Below are positions 32,205 through 44,660 of a stretch of 50,120 nt of DNA, piece after piece. Within the stretch, counting starts at the first letter, position 1; the number at the start of each line of letters is the position of its first letter. The DNA is from Butyriboletus loyo. Lineage: Eukaryota > Basidiomycota > Agaricomycetes > Boletales > Boletaceae. The DNA lies in assembly GCA_038093515.1 (NCBI GenBank), contig JBBPSI010000182.1, positions 1 through 50,120 on the forward strand. The letters run 5' to 3'. The notes under the pieces are model-generated. The model saw nothing but the letters and a program-made list of their open reading frames with translations. It was not told the origin of the DNA and made no database searches. Both the position numbers and the translations under genes were made by a program.

Positions 32205-34446
32205 TTGAGTACTTGGGTGGACTACAAAACTTGGGTGGGCGCTCAGCACTGAATGGCAGAGGATAATGTATTTTCTTTTGTTTCTCTTTTTCTTTTCAGA
32301 ACGTCCTTTGGATATATATTTATTCACTCATTGATTATTTATGAACACGACAGAGGGTTGAAGTCACCGAATTATTCAAGACTCTGTTCAAAGTTATCGC
32401 ACTACTAGCTAAACCTGGATATAGCACATCCCGAAACCTGCAAATGCCAGAACTTTTGAGGAACGCTCACGGCTAATCTCTGAATACCATGTTGCGTGAA
32501 AATATTTCCTGTGTCTCAGGCACCTATCAAAATAGGGAAGAGTAAGATGTACAGGCTACGAATGCCACGAGGGACATTTGTACCACCCCTTCTCTTGACA
32601 CCGTGATTGAGAATACTCAGATGTGGCGAGCAAAACGAGGACAGTCGAGGAATGGCCGTAGTCGTCTTCAACGTGGGTTGCGGGTACACGCGTCCCATAC
32701 CCCTTTCAAGAGTATTCAGCGATGGTGCTGAGGCGTTGACTTCGTACTGATGGCTAAACACAAAAGTGGTGACGTGAACTGGGTCAGACGGCAACGGAAG
32801 ATTGCTGATGGTTCTCGTTGATGGTAAACGACGAGGGGGAACAAGGCGCTTCGGTGAAGAGGCACGCGAGAGAGGGGTCCTTGCCGATGAGGGAGAGGTG
32901 CAGTGAACTAACGCGATGGGGAAACGGGGTACTTTGAGGTATTTGCCAAGACCCGCAGCGAGCTTGTTGGAGGAAGCGGCGAGTTGAGAGAGCACTGGAA
33001 GGCGTCCGTTACTGTGAGCAAGTCGCATGAGGAAGGAATAGAATTTCGCGGGAGCGTGGCGGAAAATCCAGGAGCCAACAGGTTTATGCCTCCATTCGTA
33101 CCCTCGTCTCCTCATCGACAGTCAAATTGGTATTCAGCAGGGTAGTAGGCTGGTTTTTGTCGACATCCTGCTCCATTCACGAGCGTCGCAACAAGGGGTG
33201 GCGATGTGGATGGTGCATCTGACGAATGTCACAAACCTGACAACTCAAGATCAGCTCGACTTGAAGCTCGACCCCTTCATCATAGGATAGGGAAAGACAC
33301 TTTACCGTTAGGATCGTTTCGTAATGTGCACGTTGTGTTTTTCCCAACTTTCGTGTTCTCGGACGACGTAGGCGAATTTTAGGCGTGGGGCAGTGTACAA
33401 CGGAGGCTGTTTCATCTCTCATGCATGCTGTGTAGGTGGGAGTGAGGAGGTGGTGCTTGTCGCCGATTCGCAGTGCGGGCGAGGGTGTTTTCTCTGGCAA
33501 CGGTTCAGTTTCGGTGCGTTTGCTCTTTGCGTGGGTGCTAATGAGCGATGGAGTCGTGGAGATATCTAGCCCTGCCATACCGCGGCTCAAGCAAGCGACC
33601 TGTGGTGTGAGCTCGACGGGTGATGGTGTTTTTCTGCTGGTGGCAGCGGCAGTGTATCGGAGACTTACGTTTGGATCTGGCGCAAGTGGTAGCCAAATTA
33701 ATTTTTTTAAATCTAATTTCTGTTCCGTGCGGGGTAGACTACCCTCTGTTAGCCAAGACTTGCGACCTCATCTACAAGTACCCGGGCTACCTCCGGGAAA
33801 GTATGTGGTCAACGACAGTGGTACTAGGTAGGTGGAGCCCTGATACCGTGACGAATCAAGCTTCAAGTTAGCGAACCGATTGTGGTGACCCTGTTTATGG
33901 CATCATAGTTGACTACTCTAACGAGTCTAACCATTACAGGTTGCCTCCTCTTGCCTGGGCGGTGATACGATCAAAAAACTAAATCAAAGCTGACAACTGC
34001 CAACCTCATCCTCCCACGAAATTTCCCCCTTCGCAGACAGCCATAACGATATAGTACCGACCTTGGCCCCGCGCGTATCGCTTAGCTGTTTTTCGTGTAT
34101 CCGTTTGGGTTACCTCCACGGGGAATCATTGATGCTAGGGACACAGCTTCTGAGACTAGTGTACATGTTGGTGAGTTCACTCCCACGAATATTGAAGATA
34201 ACTAGCTAGGTTGGACATGTGATCCCACTAGGGTACCTCAATCTGAGTATGGCAGGGAGGGCGATGATTGACGACGAAGATGTCTTCCTTAGCGCCTTTA
34301 TGTAAATCAGAGAAAAGGTACACATGTGGTGTTGAATGCGGTGACTTACTAACGTTTGTTTCTCACAGGAGGTGACACTACCCTCCCACTCCACTCTTCT
34401 TTGCTGTTTGGCCGACAACCGGGCGTCTGTTTCTCTTTTACGCGAC
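32205..34446. other. Intergenic DNA between DUF6533 copies A and B, partly duplicated in the next interval
   Basis: Parts correspond to the B-C interval, for example the CATCGACAGTC stretch at 33112 and 37290, the CATGCATG(C/T)T block at 33420 and 38848, and the CAGCTTC(T/C)GAGACT..TGTACATGTTGG block at 34145 and 39270. A minus-strand open frame here is listed separately. Confidence 0.5.
32516..33578 (-). CDS. Unrecognised minus-strand open frames (possible two-exon hypothetical gene)
   Basis: Two open stretches: 33578-33177 (starting MAGLDISTTPSLISTHAKSK) and 33115-32516 (starting MRRRGYEWRHKPVGSWIFRH), the latter Ser/Pro-rich. They could be joined by an intron, but I cannot fix the sites. 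A related minus-strand piece in the next interval (about 39014-38820; LRPQMGIYHDHPLVPTDKTC) resembles LRIGDKHHLLTPTYTACMRD here, suggesting a duplicated gene or simply duplicated DNA. There are no known domains, and spurious frames are a real alternative. Confidence 0.25.
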
Positions 34447-36140
34447 ATGTCCTCCTCCTCAGAGTCTACTTTGAGAGTCATCCAGATAGAGAACTATGCA
34501 TCCAGTACGGTCGGTCGCTCTTTTGGTCAATCATTGATCTTAAGTAGGCAATATAGTTGTAGCGGTCGTTGTCGTCGTATATGATTATGGTAAGTGATAC
34601 ACTTATGTGCACCATCCTTCTCATTGTGAAGCGGCAATTGCGATCTCGTCGCTGGTACCCCAGTCCTCACCTTTTCGAGCGAGGTATTTAATCTCACTCC
34701 TGACATCTAGTATGATGGCTAATGGTTTACAAAGATAGACTATATCTGGGTAAGGCCGAAATGGTGATCAGTCAACGTCCATGACCGTGATAGTACCACA
34801 GTGCAGACCCTGGACTTGGGTCTCCACATTGTTCGTTATCGTATGTATGATCAGGGCTCATGGAGCACTTTGATACGTGTGGTTCAAACTGATCGTTCCG
34901 ATAGGTCCGTTATGTCGGTCTATGTTGGAATATGTAGGTCTATTGCTATCGTGGCAAACATGGGTAACTCTGAATTCATTCTCCAGTCCAATTCAACTTT
35001 GTACGTTCGAGGGAACTGATTACATGTCAAGATTGCTCAGACTGACCGAGCCTTTCATTCACAGTTGGTACTACGTTTGTACCTGGCCCAACCAAAGTGA
35101 GGTTGTCTGCCTTTACATATAATACATACATCGCTAATGATCATGTTCTGATAGACGTAGGGACTTCATCTCCATAAGCAATATTGTAATGTTCATAGTC
35201 GAATAGGTGTAAGTACACCCCTTTACAGCTCTCAGTACCTGGATGGGATTTGGATACTCTTTCGAAGGCACTGCAGTGGTGCTGGTAGTGTATTGGGGAT
35301 ACGTGGTGTTCCTCGCTGCTGCCGATTGTGAGTTGCCATGTTCACTAAATTAGCTTCCTCTGTGTTGACTCGATCAGTGGTAATGGTTCTACGTGTTTAT
35401 GCCATGTGGGATCAATCGAGGACAATACTCAGCATTGTCTTGTTCGTATATATTGCACAAATCATCGTCTCTTGTGTTTGGAACGGTATCTACGTAAACC
35501 CTAACAAGACCTTGTCAGGTATGTTTCGAGCAAACTTTTGAGTCCCAAATCCACTCTCAATTGCAAATCAACCTGTCTTTCTCCAGTGACAGTCGTCCAC
35601 ACCTTGGGTTCGACATTTTGCAGCTACTCATCAGCGTCTCCCCCGGGGATATACAGATCAATACCCCGACTTGTTCTCGGTGCTATACTGCTGATCCTCG
35701 CTGTCATCCCACCCTTCAAACACGCGATTGAGATGTACCATGCGACGAAGTCCTGGCAGATCAACCGGTACATGACGTTGTTCGTGAAGGATGGAGTGCT
35801 TTATTTCATCTTGTACGTCGCCCCTGTTGTCGCTTCTATATGTCCATCGTTCGCCCTTACCTTCTCCCTCCCGAAACCCTGCAAAGAAAAAACTGACCAT
35901 CCAAATTCTGTCGTCTGCACTAGGACACTGCTGTGCAACATCCTGCAAGTAATCCAACCCGAGTCTCCAATCCTCACCTATTCGATGTACTTCCTGCTCG
36001 GCCTCAGCTATTCGGTTTCGTGTGTTATCATACCTCGATTCATCATTGGCGTGAGGGAATTGTATGCCCGCCGCCTTCGGAACCAATGGCGAGGGATGGA
36101 TACTGGATTCGGGGTATTCTCATTTCCAGCGGAAACGTGA
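34447..36140 (+). CDS. DUF6533-type membrane protein, copy B
   Basis: Predicted exons include 34447-34504, 34548-34589, 34664-34683 (20 nt), 34735-34749 (15 nt, IDYIW) and 34802-34840, then VRYVGLCWN. After those a 14-nt exon and a TTFVPGP exon can be read. The DUF6533 block is VVVVYDYVLTFSSEIDYIWC...PWTWVSTLFVI. TM segments follow in MGFGYSFEGTAVVLVVYWGY, LVMVLRVYAMWDQSR, ILSIVLFVYIAQIIVSCVW, LVLGAILLILAVIPPF and the final FLLGLSYSVSCVIIPRFIIG. This suggests a seven-TM-like plasma-membrane protein of unknown function. The frame ends at 36140 (GVFSFPAET). Relative to copies A and C a 7-nt deletion just before shifts the tail; the lost tail can still be read out of frame to 36262. The link between the VPGP exon and the MGFGYSFEG exon is uncertain. 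Confidence 0.7.
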
Positions 36141-39100
36141 CCGTGTCTACGATTGCATTCGTGGATGCCAGCCTGGAGGAGGGTCAGTCGGTGGAGGGTG
36201 ACATAGATGGCTCGGAGGCGACTCGACTTGGTGTAGGCGGGGATGATGCACGTCAGGTGTAATCGAGAACTTGTGTTGACCGCCCGAAACTTAGGTGAGT
36301 GCAGGGCACTGAGAGTTGAACGGCAGAAGGTGATGTTATTTTCAGAATGTCCCTCGGATATCTTCTATCTGTAATATATTCACTCACAAGCGACGATGTT
36401 ATAACGAGTACTAATACATAGTGTATCAACAATGTATCGCTTCCTATACAGGTTGGCTCGATGGGGTCCGCTGAGCAAAAGACACGTTTGGGTGCGTGAG
36501 CATGGCGCTCCGCACGAAAGAGTACGTTGAAAAGTGCTCCCGCCGCAGATCTAGATGAGGAATTGAGGACTGTTCGGCCGAGTGTGTCTTCCACTGAAAT
36601 AAACTGCTGATGATCGAGCTGCATGGGCTAGATTTTGTTAGCTAAAGGAGGGTACTGAAGAATCGATCCCGTTGCTGGCTGCCCGTTAAACATGGCGTCG
36701 CCGTCGTGTGGCCCTCAAACGCTCGCTGTCGCTCGCGAAGGTTCGCATCACTAAACGGAAACTCCGACCGTTGGCTGCAGGTTTGGAGATCCACTCGTGC
36801 ATGCAAAGACCCTACTGCAAACACTCTCTATTTGTTCAAGCGCGCGGGTATGAAGAAATAACTGACCAACTCGTGGTCGCAATCGTCGCACCGACTTTTT
36901 CCTCTGTTTGTCGTCACGAGGTTCGACTTGATCCTTTGGTTAAAATATTAATATTCATCTAGGAAGTACCCTTGGTAGGAACGATGGTCTTCGGATCCAG
37001 TTCCAAATTACATTGCCGCTTCGCAGGGCTTGCGGGGTTTTTCGTTAAATCGGTCTGATGTCTAGCGCACGTGTCCACTGGTACCAATCTTTGACAGTAC
37101 TTTTTTACGCTCTTGGATGTTGGAACTGGCACATGGTAGTAGTGAACTCGCAAACCCATGGCATCGAGGCTCTTGATGTGATGGTCTATAATCCATATCA
37201 CGAAGAACGTTTTGCGGGACTTCTGCAGAAAATCCACGGGGGAGACTACCCTTGAACTTTATGCTTCCGTCTGTGTTTTCGTCTCTCCCATCGACAGTCT
37301 AATCATTGTTGGCTTGGATCCACGTTAGGATGGGTAGTAAGGGCCTGTGATCCAGCAGAATCCAGACTCGGTCGCAAGTACCTCCGTCAAAGTTCGTAGA
37401 GGGTACACTGATCTGCGTTGAGGCAGTTCGGAAAGGATGATGCGGATGTTCGTCGAGGACGTAGCAATTGAAACACCGCTGAACTCTTCCTCATTCCCTC
37501 CTCGTCTTGAGGCTAAGACTTGAACAGGAGGCGGGAAGTTTCACCGTGTCCGTCCCTCTGCCAGATTCATGAAAATGGGCTTTCCCTTTAATCCGCCTCC
37601 TACTGAATCCGTCCGTCCTCATATCGCACCCGAGGACTCCCCAGGCGTCTCAAGTATCGATCTCCCAGGCGGACCAACCACTTGACGCTACAATCGACGA
37701 ACACCCGAGAACAAGACATCGTCGCGCGACACCGATAGATTTATTTGTAGGGCTACCAATGACGGGGTTACCCCCTGCGCAACCAGTGCGAGTTTGCTGT
37801 TCACGCAACCTGTGCAGGCGGAGGGGGTGAAACCAGCGTTCTTCGACAGATTGCCATCCTAGCCAACTGTGGGTCTCGACCCACGCTTGCGTCGCTTGGC
37901 AGTGTCGGTCTATCCGTCTGGGGGCTATCACAGGCGCGGCTTTCGAGCTCGATGTGTATACTGGCGAATTTACCGGGTTTTGTGTTGTCCGGTCAGGTGG
38001 ATCAAGCTAGGGTCAAGGTTGCTCGTGTTGCAGCGCTGTCGCGGACGTAAAACATTGAAAGGGTGGCGGTGGATTGGATCGAAGCAGATGCGTGAGTAGT
38101 CACTGTCGCCTCCCTGCATCCCTAGTTCTTCCATGCTCTCCTGCAGGTTGTTGTCTAGCGCTATCTGTACCATAACTTGTTCATCTCATCGTAAGAACAA
38201 TGCGACTGTATGCATAAGGTCAGATTCCCCTTTGGGCACCACGTGCACTCCATACATTGCATTGTATCAATCCCTGCTCCTACTTGGCCTATCGTCGCCT
38301 TCTTTGCTGAAGCAGTATGGCGTTTCGGAACGTGACACGGATGTCCATTCTGGACATATGCTTGGTGTTGGGAGCTGAATAGTGTGCGCACAAATAATCT
38401 AGCTATTTAGAAAAAATAACGTGGAAACTGTCGCGACACTTCCATTCGTGGGCGGGTTCGATCTCACCCTTTCGTTCAATCACATCTCCAGGTTCGTACT
38501 GACTTGGAGGTATGCATCAATGCTCGGAACCTGTAAGGTGACAGGTGAGGATGTCCACGCAGTAACAAGTGTGGTTTCCTGGGCGCGGAGTGACCATCGT
38601 TCCGGCTGATTTCTGACACTGCACGTCTAGTCCTCCATACCGTTCGAGAGTCCAGCGACGATTTACATGTACGAGCTGGCGGTTGTGCTGTATCCGCTTA
38701 CGTTATGTGCTTGTGCTATTTTCGATGTCGCATGCCGTTCATCCATGCAGTGATACCTTTTCCTGTTTGACGACGCACATGGGTTTCAGCCTTTGGATAG
38801 CAGTATCAACTTGAATCTGTTATACAACGAAGGATCCTTCGTTCGTCATGCATGTTTTGTCGGTGGGAACGAGGGGGTGGTCATGGTAAATGCCCATTTG
38901 TGGGCGCAGCGGTGGTTTTTCTCTGGAACTTGGTTTCTCTGCGTTGAATGTCGTTGACGAGTGATGGGGATGACTCCCACACTTCAAGTGGGTTCTTGAC
39001 GCTCGATAGCGCACAGGGACAGGGGAGTGACCTGGCAGTGAAAACGTGTCACTGAGCTCTAAAACAGGCTCACTCCTTCAGTTGCGTGGGCCGGTGATAT

Positions 39101-40054
39101 GATCAAGAAACAATGGGAAATTTGCCAACTTCCATGATTATCCTCCTACGAGTGTCCCGCCCTCTGCGGATAGCCATAGCAGTCAGGTGCCGGTCTTGGC
39201 CCATGCTCGCGTCACTCAACTATCGGAGTATCCCTTGGCTTACCTTGACGGGGAGTGCCACTAGAGACAGCTTCCGAGACTGATGTACATGTTGGATACC
39301 TGGGCCTCGGTGGGGCCATAGATGGAGTGCTGCTCAATTTGAAGTAAGCTTCAAATTAGCAAATCGGGTGGCTGTCATTTACGACCCGCAGCGAGACGCA
39401 GCTTCTGAGAGTCCTGTACATATTGGCGAGTCGGACAGGGATGGAACGATCAAGGCCTCACCGTACACAAGGGTGATCCGAACCAGACATCAAATGAAGG
39501 TCGCAACTCTTTTGGCGTGGTGTATACACAATAGCTTGTTTGCGGCAGGTTCACTTGTACAACCCAGTCCATAGCTTTCCAGATTTTTTTGGCATGCACG
39601 TTCACTCTGAATATGCATCCCCGACTGAAACTGCCCAATTTGGTAGGTCCTGTGATTCATTTCAACCACTCGTCTTGAAAAGGGGAACAAAGGCACGTAT
39701 CAACAAACAGGAAACATTTGCGGGTCCGAGGCTTTCGGAGCAGCACCTATTTGACGAGGCGGCCTTCAAACTCCGACCCCGAATTTGGAAGCAGTGTTGA
39801 ATGTAAGCAACGTTACCTCAGACGACGCTCTCATATCGTCACCCGCCATCCGCTCCATCCTGTGCTGCCTGATCTGATGCAGCCACCGATAACCGATCAT
39901 TCATGATCCTTGGTTCCAAAAATGCCATTGGGCAAATAGTTGGCATGCCGGGCAGAACATATAACTGCGGACTGACACAACCCTCGGCCAACCTTACTCT
40001 CCAGTCCGACTCTTCTTTTGTGCTGTCCGTCACCCAAGCGTGTTTGTTCACGAC
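36141..40054. other. Long interval between DUF6533 copies B and C, duplicated DNA plus an extra block
   Basis: It starts with the out-of-frame relic of the copy B tail (to 36262). Segments at 36840-36980, 37240-37340 and 38840-39460 match the A-B interval or the region upstream of copy A. About 37340-38800 has no partner in the A-B interval and seems to be extra sequence. No gene is recognised: short frames such as the one starting MKMGFPFNPPPTESVRP (37569) have no known domain, and I would not annotate them. Confidence 0.45.
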
Positions 40055-41883
40055 ATGTCCTCATACCTTGAGTCCACTCTGAAATCTATCCAGCTAAATG
40101 ACTATGCAACCGGTACGGTCGCTCATACTGCGCATCAATGATTGAGCTTATCGAGGCAACACAGTTGTAACAGTCGTCGTCGTCGCATATGATTACGGTG
40201 AGCAATACCTCGTGCATGTTGTCCTCCTCATCTTGAAGTGACAATTGCAATCCTGCAACTAGTCCTCACCTTTTCGAGAGAGGTATCTTGCTTTTCTCCC
40301 AACCCTCGTATTCTTTGTTTGATCGCAATATTTTACAAAGATAGACTACATTTGGGTAAGGATGAGGCGATTTTCATTCACGGTCCACCTTCCTGATAGT
40401 GTCATAGTCCAGACCCTGGAGTCGGGTCTCTACACTGTTCGTTGTCGTATGTATAAGCCCTCAGCGTAGGACACTGTACTGCATGTGTTCCAAACTGATC
40501 GTCCCGATAGGTTCGTTACGTCGGTCTTTGTTGGAACATGTACGTCTATGGCTACCCCGATGCATACCTGAAACACGGCTACCACTGATTCCATTCCCAA
40601 GCGCATATGCACTTGGTATGTATGTTCAAGGGTATTGACTGCATGGAACTAACCAAGTAGTACATTCACAGCTGACAGTGCTTTTGTACCTGGCCCTGTC
40701 GAAGTCAGTTTTTTTTTTGGGGGGGGCTGCTTTACGTCCAATCGATCGCTGATTCTGTTGTGATAGACGTAGGTAACCCATCTCTACAAGCGATGTTGTA
40801 ACATTAACAGCCAATTAGCTGTAAGCGCACCTTGTTACAGCCCCTGGTACCAGGATGAGATATGAATACTATTTCAAAGGTACTGCATTGTTACTTGTAG
40901 GTACTTGGGGATATGTGGTATTTCTTGCGGCTGCAGATCGTGAGTTGCCGTGCTCTCAAACATTGTTTCCCTCTGTTGAGTCAAGTCACAGTGGTGATGA
41001 TTCTGCGTGTTTGTGCAATGTGGAGTCGATCCAGAGCAATCTTTGGTATCCTCTTCTTCATTTATATAGCGGAAATCGTCATCTCCTTTGTTTGGGAAGG
41101 TATCTATGGTAACCTCAATAAGGACTTCACAGGTGTGTTTTTTGGTTAAATCGGGTGTTCCAAATGCAATTTTCAGCAAATGGTCGATTTTTCCTTCAGT
41201 GAAGATCGTCCACATCTTCGATGTCACACATTGCAGGTTCTCATTCAAGAGGGCATCCTTCTCAGTGATGTACAGAGCAATTCCCCGATTTGTTCTGGGT
41301 GCTACACTGTTGATCCTCGCTGTCATCCCCACCTTCAAACATGCGGTTGAGATGCACCGATTGACGAAGTGCTGGCATATCAACCAGTCCATGAAGCTAC
41401 TCGTGAGAGAGGGAACCCTTTATTTTGTCCTGTGAGCTTCCTTTGTCCCCTTCTGTCATTCTCTGCATGTCGATTGTTTGCACTCGCTGTCTACCATTCA
41501 TTTTTTTCCTCAAAAACCCAGTAAAAAAGAAAAAGAAAACTGACTTCCTGGATGCTTTCCCCTGAACTAGGACTCTGCTTTTCAACATCCTTACCGTTAT
41601 CCGACCCTGGTCTTTACTCCCCACCGATTTGATGCTATTCTCGGTCTGCGTTATCATGCCTCGGTTCATTATTGGCATAAGAGAAATGTATCACCATGAC
41701 CTTCAGAACCGATGGAAAGGGATTGACTCTGGATTCGGGGTGTCCCCCGGCGAAAACGCGGCTGTGTCTATGGTTGTATTCGGGGATATCAGCCCGGGAG
41801 AGGGTCGGGTGGCGGTGGGTGACATGGACCACCCAGAGGCAATTCAACTTGAAGCGGTCGGGGATGGTGCACGCCAAGTGTGA
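40055..41883 (+). CDS. DUF6533-type membrane protein, copy C
   Basis: Exons 40055-40112, 40156-40197, 40263-40282 (20 nt), 40341-40355 (15 nt), 40408-40446, 40511-40539, 40602-40615 (14 nt) and 40672-40703 keep phase. They read MSSYLESTLKSIQLNDYATG, then NTVVTVVVVAYDYVLTFSRE, then IDYIW, SRPWSRVSTLFVV, VRYVGLCW and AFVPGP. Later exons give MRYEYYFKGTALLLVGTWGY, LVMILRVCAMWSRSR, the TMs IFGILFFIYIAEIVISFVW and FVLGATLLILAVIPTF, MPRFIIGIREMYHHDLQNRW, and a tail ending at 41883. The tail is in frame, unlike copy B, and the acceptor lost in copy A is intact. The exon between VPGP and MRYEYY has a CT where A and B have the GT donor, so the middle of the gene is uncertain and may be damaged. An intron carries a long T run followed by a G run (about 40709-40726). 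Confidence 0.65.
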
Positions 41884-42242
41884 GCGAGGCCTTGGGGTGA
41901 GGCCCCAAGGGCGAGACTTGAGAGAGCATTGAGCGCTGGAGGTATTTTCAGAAGGCCCCTGAGATCCATTCAGTCGTCAATTATTTATTACGTTGTGATG
42001 TTGGATGTCTACTTGTACACAGTCTAGGAAGTATGTTTTTGGCAGCAGGGATGGTCTTTGAGAAATTATATAATGCCATCTGGCAGGGCAGCAGGAGGTT
42101 GAGAGGAAGTGGCACTCCCATCTGGTAGTGCACTGCCCATACCTCTGCCTGCATCAGGCTCCTTGGTGTGCTGCTTACCCTTACTCTTTCCCTTCCCTCC
42201 AGCCTCATGCATTACCACTGGCACCTTAGAAGGCATATCCCC
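41884..42242. other. Transition into CpG-poor DNA; one small open frame
   Basis: A minus-strand frame of 61 codons with an ATG at 42251 and stop at 42066 (MTTGDMPSKVPVVMHEAGGK) looks composed like protein (Lys/Gly-rich, then Pro/Ala) but matches nothing I know. From about 42040 rightward CpG almost vanishes, so this piece may belong to the Copia-like remnant rather than to a host gene. Confidence 0.35.
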
Positions 42243-42863
42243 TGTTGTCATTTTATTTCTGTTGAAATGGTAGTGTTCTATTTCTGTATTTAACTTACAT
42301 TTCCAGACTGGTCTTTATGACATCATAGTCTAGACTCAGTCATGCTTGTCACATTACAAATAGCTCTTCTTATGCTATTGGACCATATACTTAATCTTAT
42401 CTCTTATCTCTGCATATCATCATGTGATTCCCACCTTACCTTATATAGGTACTATATAGTACACAAGTACAAACACTCCTGTACTGTATATAAGACAGCC
42501 CTTATGGCATGTCACTTTTCTTTAGATCTTTCAGTTCTTTCATCACTACTGTGATATCTCTAAGTTGAGCCTTGCTCCTTATAACTCTCATACTATTGAA
42601 GTATTCCCTGTTTGTGATACACACACTCATATTATCAGTGAGTCTTTCCACTAATAGGTTTACTCTTGCTGTTGAACATATATTAGTATTATATAATATA
42701 CTGATTACATAACATGTGTAGTCAATCAGTATATGTACTTTGAACTCAGCTTATCTGAGGTTTAATCAATCTTGTTCTTACACCACATTGTGCACCTACA
42801 GCAAGCTTCTAACAACCAACCAGTGAGTACCTTTGGTACCTCCTCACATGCATCATTTCTACA
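42243..42863 (+). repeat. Putative 5' LTR of the Copia-like remnant
   Basis: TGTTGTCA at 42243 to TCTACA at 42863, directly followed by the putative tRNA primer-binding site. TATA-like tracts occur (TTATATAGG near 42441, GTATATAAG near 42485). The left end is a guess because no partner LTR is in the window. Confidence 0.4.
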
Positions 42864-43172
42864 GGTTATGAGCCCTGCTGAGCTCAGTTAAGCCTGCTAG
42901 TGCAGTTGGAAATGACTTGCACAGTGATGTCTCCTGATGCCAAGGTTAAATGGCTGTTGCTTGCTGTGCTTTTAGCATGCTGAGCACACCAGCTCACCTT
43001 TATCTTTTGGTAGTTTCTTCTGGACTCCAATATGATATGGAGAGATCATTGTGATGTGCTTTTAGCACTCCAACTTGATCCTCCTGCAGATTTTGGAGGA
43101 TGAACCCATGTTGGGACATTGCATTTCTAATACAATTTGCATCCCTCATAGATCTTCTATAAACATTTTCAA

Positions 43173-44660
43173 ATGTCTACCTCCACCAAGACCAACTCTC
43201 ATGTCCCCACCCTCAATGGCTCCAACTGGGTTTCCTGATGGCCTGCCATGTCTGCCCACCTTAGGGCGACTGGCAACACTTGGGTCTTCAAGTTCTTGAA
43301 GCCTGCCACCCTCAAGACATCTTCCACTGTGGACGACCACATCCAGTACATTGCCTGGACAAAGGCAAATGACATGATTGTTGGCACCATCATGTGCCAC
43401 CTCTCCCCAGTTCTCCAAGTGAAGTATGGAGGAGAGATGTTGGCCTCTGACTTGATCAAGGCCCTCAAGGACAAATTTATGACTACTGGGATCACAGCAG
43501 TATACACAATATTCAAGGAGTTGATGGACACACAAGTGCCCTCCTCCTCCCATCCTGCACCCACCCTCTTGAAGGTTGAAACAACCTTCATCTATCTCAA
43601 GGCTGCAGGATACAAGATTCCTGACAATGTCCAGGCCATGTGTTACGCTGGGCGCTAACAACTAGAACTCTGAGGCGGCACTCTGGAGTAGCCGCAGGAC
43701 TCGTGAAGCATTTCTGAGCAGGGTCTCAGACTATGCCTTAGTGCACACACTAAGAGTCTGGAGTGGAAACTAATTGCTAGCAGTGAACTGTGTAGAACTA
43801 GATAAGTTACAACTGTGCTAGGATGGGGTTTATATACTAGTGGGGTCTGTGCACAGACCACATTCCTAATCAAGGCGCGAGAACAGTAAGAACAAATGAG
43901 GAAGGAATACTCTAGAGGATTCTGGAGTATGAGCGAAAGTGCATCCGTGCATGGGAAATGATGACTAAGCTAGAACAGCTCGTACCATTCAAAGGGAACT
44001 AGCAAAAGGCTAGGTGAATGTAATAGTCCAAGTGGTAGTGGAGAGAAAAAGTATACCACTACTGTAACACCATGATGCTCCTGGTGAAACAACCTGCCTC
44101 TATGGATGTGGTAGCCCAGATGATTACTCAGGGCAAGGATGCTGTGGGGAAGGCAAAGACTCCTATAATCACCAAGATCCATGCCACTGCAGTCCTGTCA
44201 TGGGACCAGCACCATCTCTCAGGTAAGGGTAAGGGAAATCACCAAGCACAATTGCAAAAGATTAGTGTGGTGAAGTGACAGGGAGAAACCCCTACTTTCC
44301 AGCAGCAGCAGCAGGGAAATGGGGGGGATGAGGATAAGAAAAAGATTCAGTGTGGATACAAAGGCAAGGATAAGTTGGACCAAGTCCACCTTGCCTCCAC
44401 CACCACCAACCTGCACAACTATACCAGGGGCAACAAGGCCTGCCTGCTGATACTTGCATACAGCAGGTATTTTCTCTCACCAAAAGGCTTGAGATTGCCC
44501 CCTCCTGCCAAACAATTTGGGCACTGGACATCACCTTACCACTGCCACTCCTGCTTTCCACTACTTCCAAAATTAATTGGGCTCTCTCTGACAATGATGA
44601 ATCCCCTGTCAAGCAAAAGCAAGGAGCTAATCACACCCTCTGCCCCCAGCAAAAGCTGAG
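43173..44660 (+). pseudogene. gag: Copia-type gag, interrupted by a solo LTR
   Basis: It begins MSTSTKTNSHVPTLNGSNWV, with a TGA soon after (in VS-stop-WPAMSAHLRATG). It continues through DHIQYIAWTKANDMIVGTI, LIKALKDKFMTTGITAVYTI and TFIYLKAAGYKIPDNVQAM. The inserted LTR follows the NVQAM codon; after it the protein resumes with MLLVKQPASMDVVAQMITQG. The SNW start and the (W)xxAxGxI-like and L-x-x-F-x-pattern blocks are typical of Copia gag in fungi. After 44290 a Gln-rich stretch and IQCGYKGKDKLDQVHLAS (a degraded zinc-knuckle-like region) follow in other frames. It cannot be expressed as one protein. Confidence 0.65.
43641..44069 (-). mobile_element. Solo LTR (429 bp) with perfect target-site duplication
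   Basis: TGTTACGCTGGGCGC to ACTACTGTAACA. It is the reverse complement relative of the 429-bp LTR at 45341-45769 and the same length. It is flanked by CCATG at 43636-43640 and again at 44070-44074. The host gag frame reads on across the insertion once one CCATG is discounted, which confirms the boundaries. Confidence 0.92.

Noticed and set aside
40705..40730. Long T run followed by a G run as a structural or regulatory element
   Set aside because: It lies in an intron of DUF6533 copy C; it may be a simple expansion or an assembly artefact.
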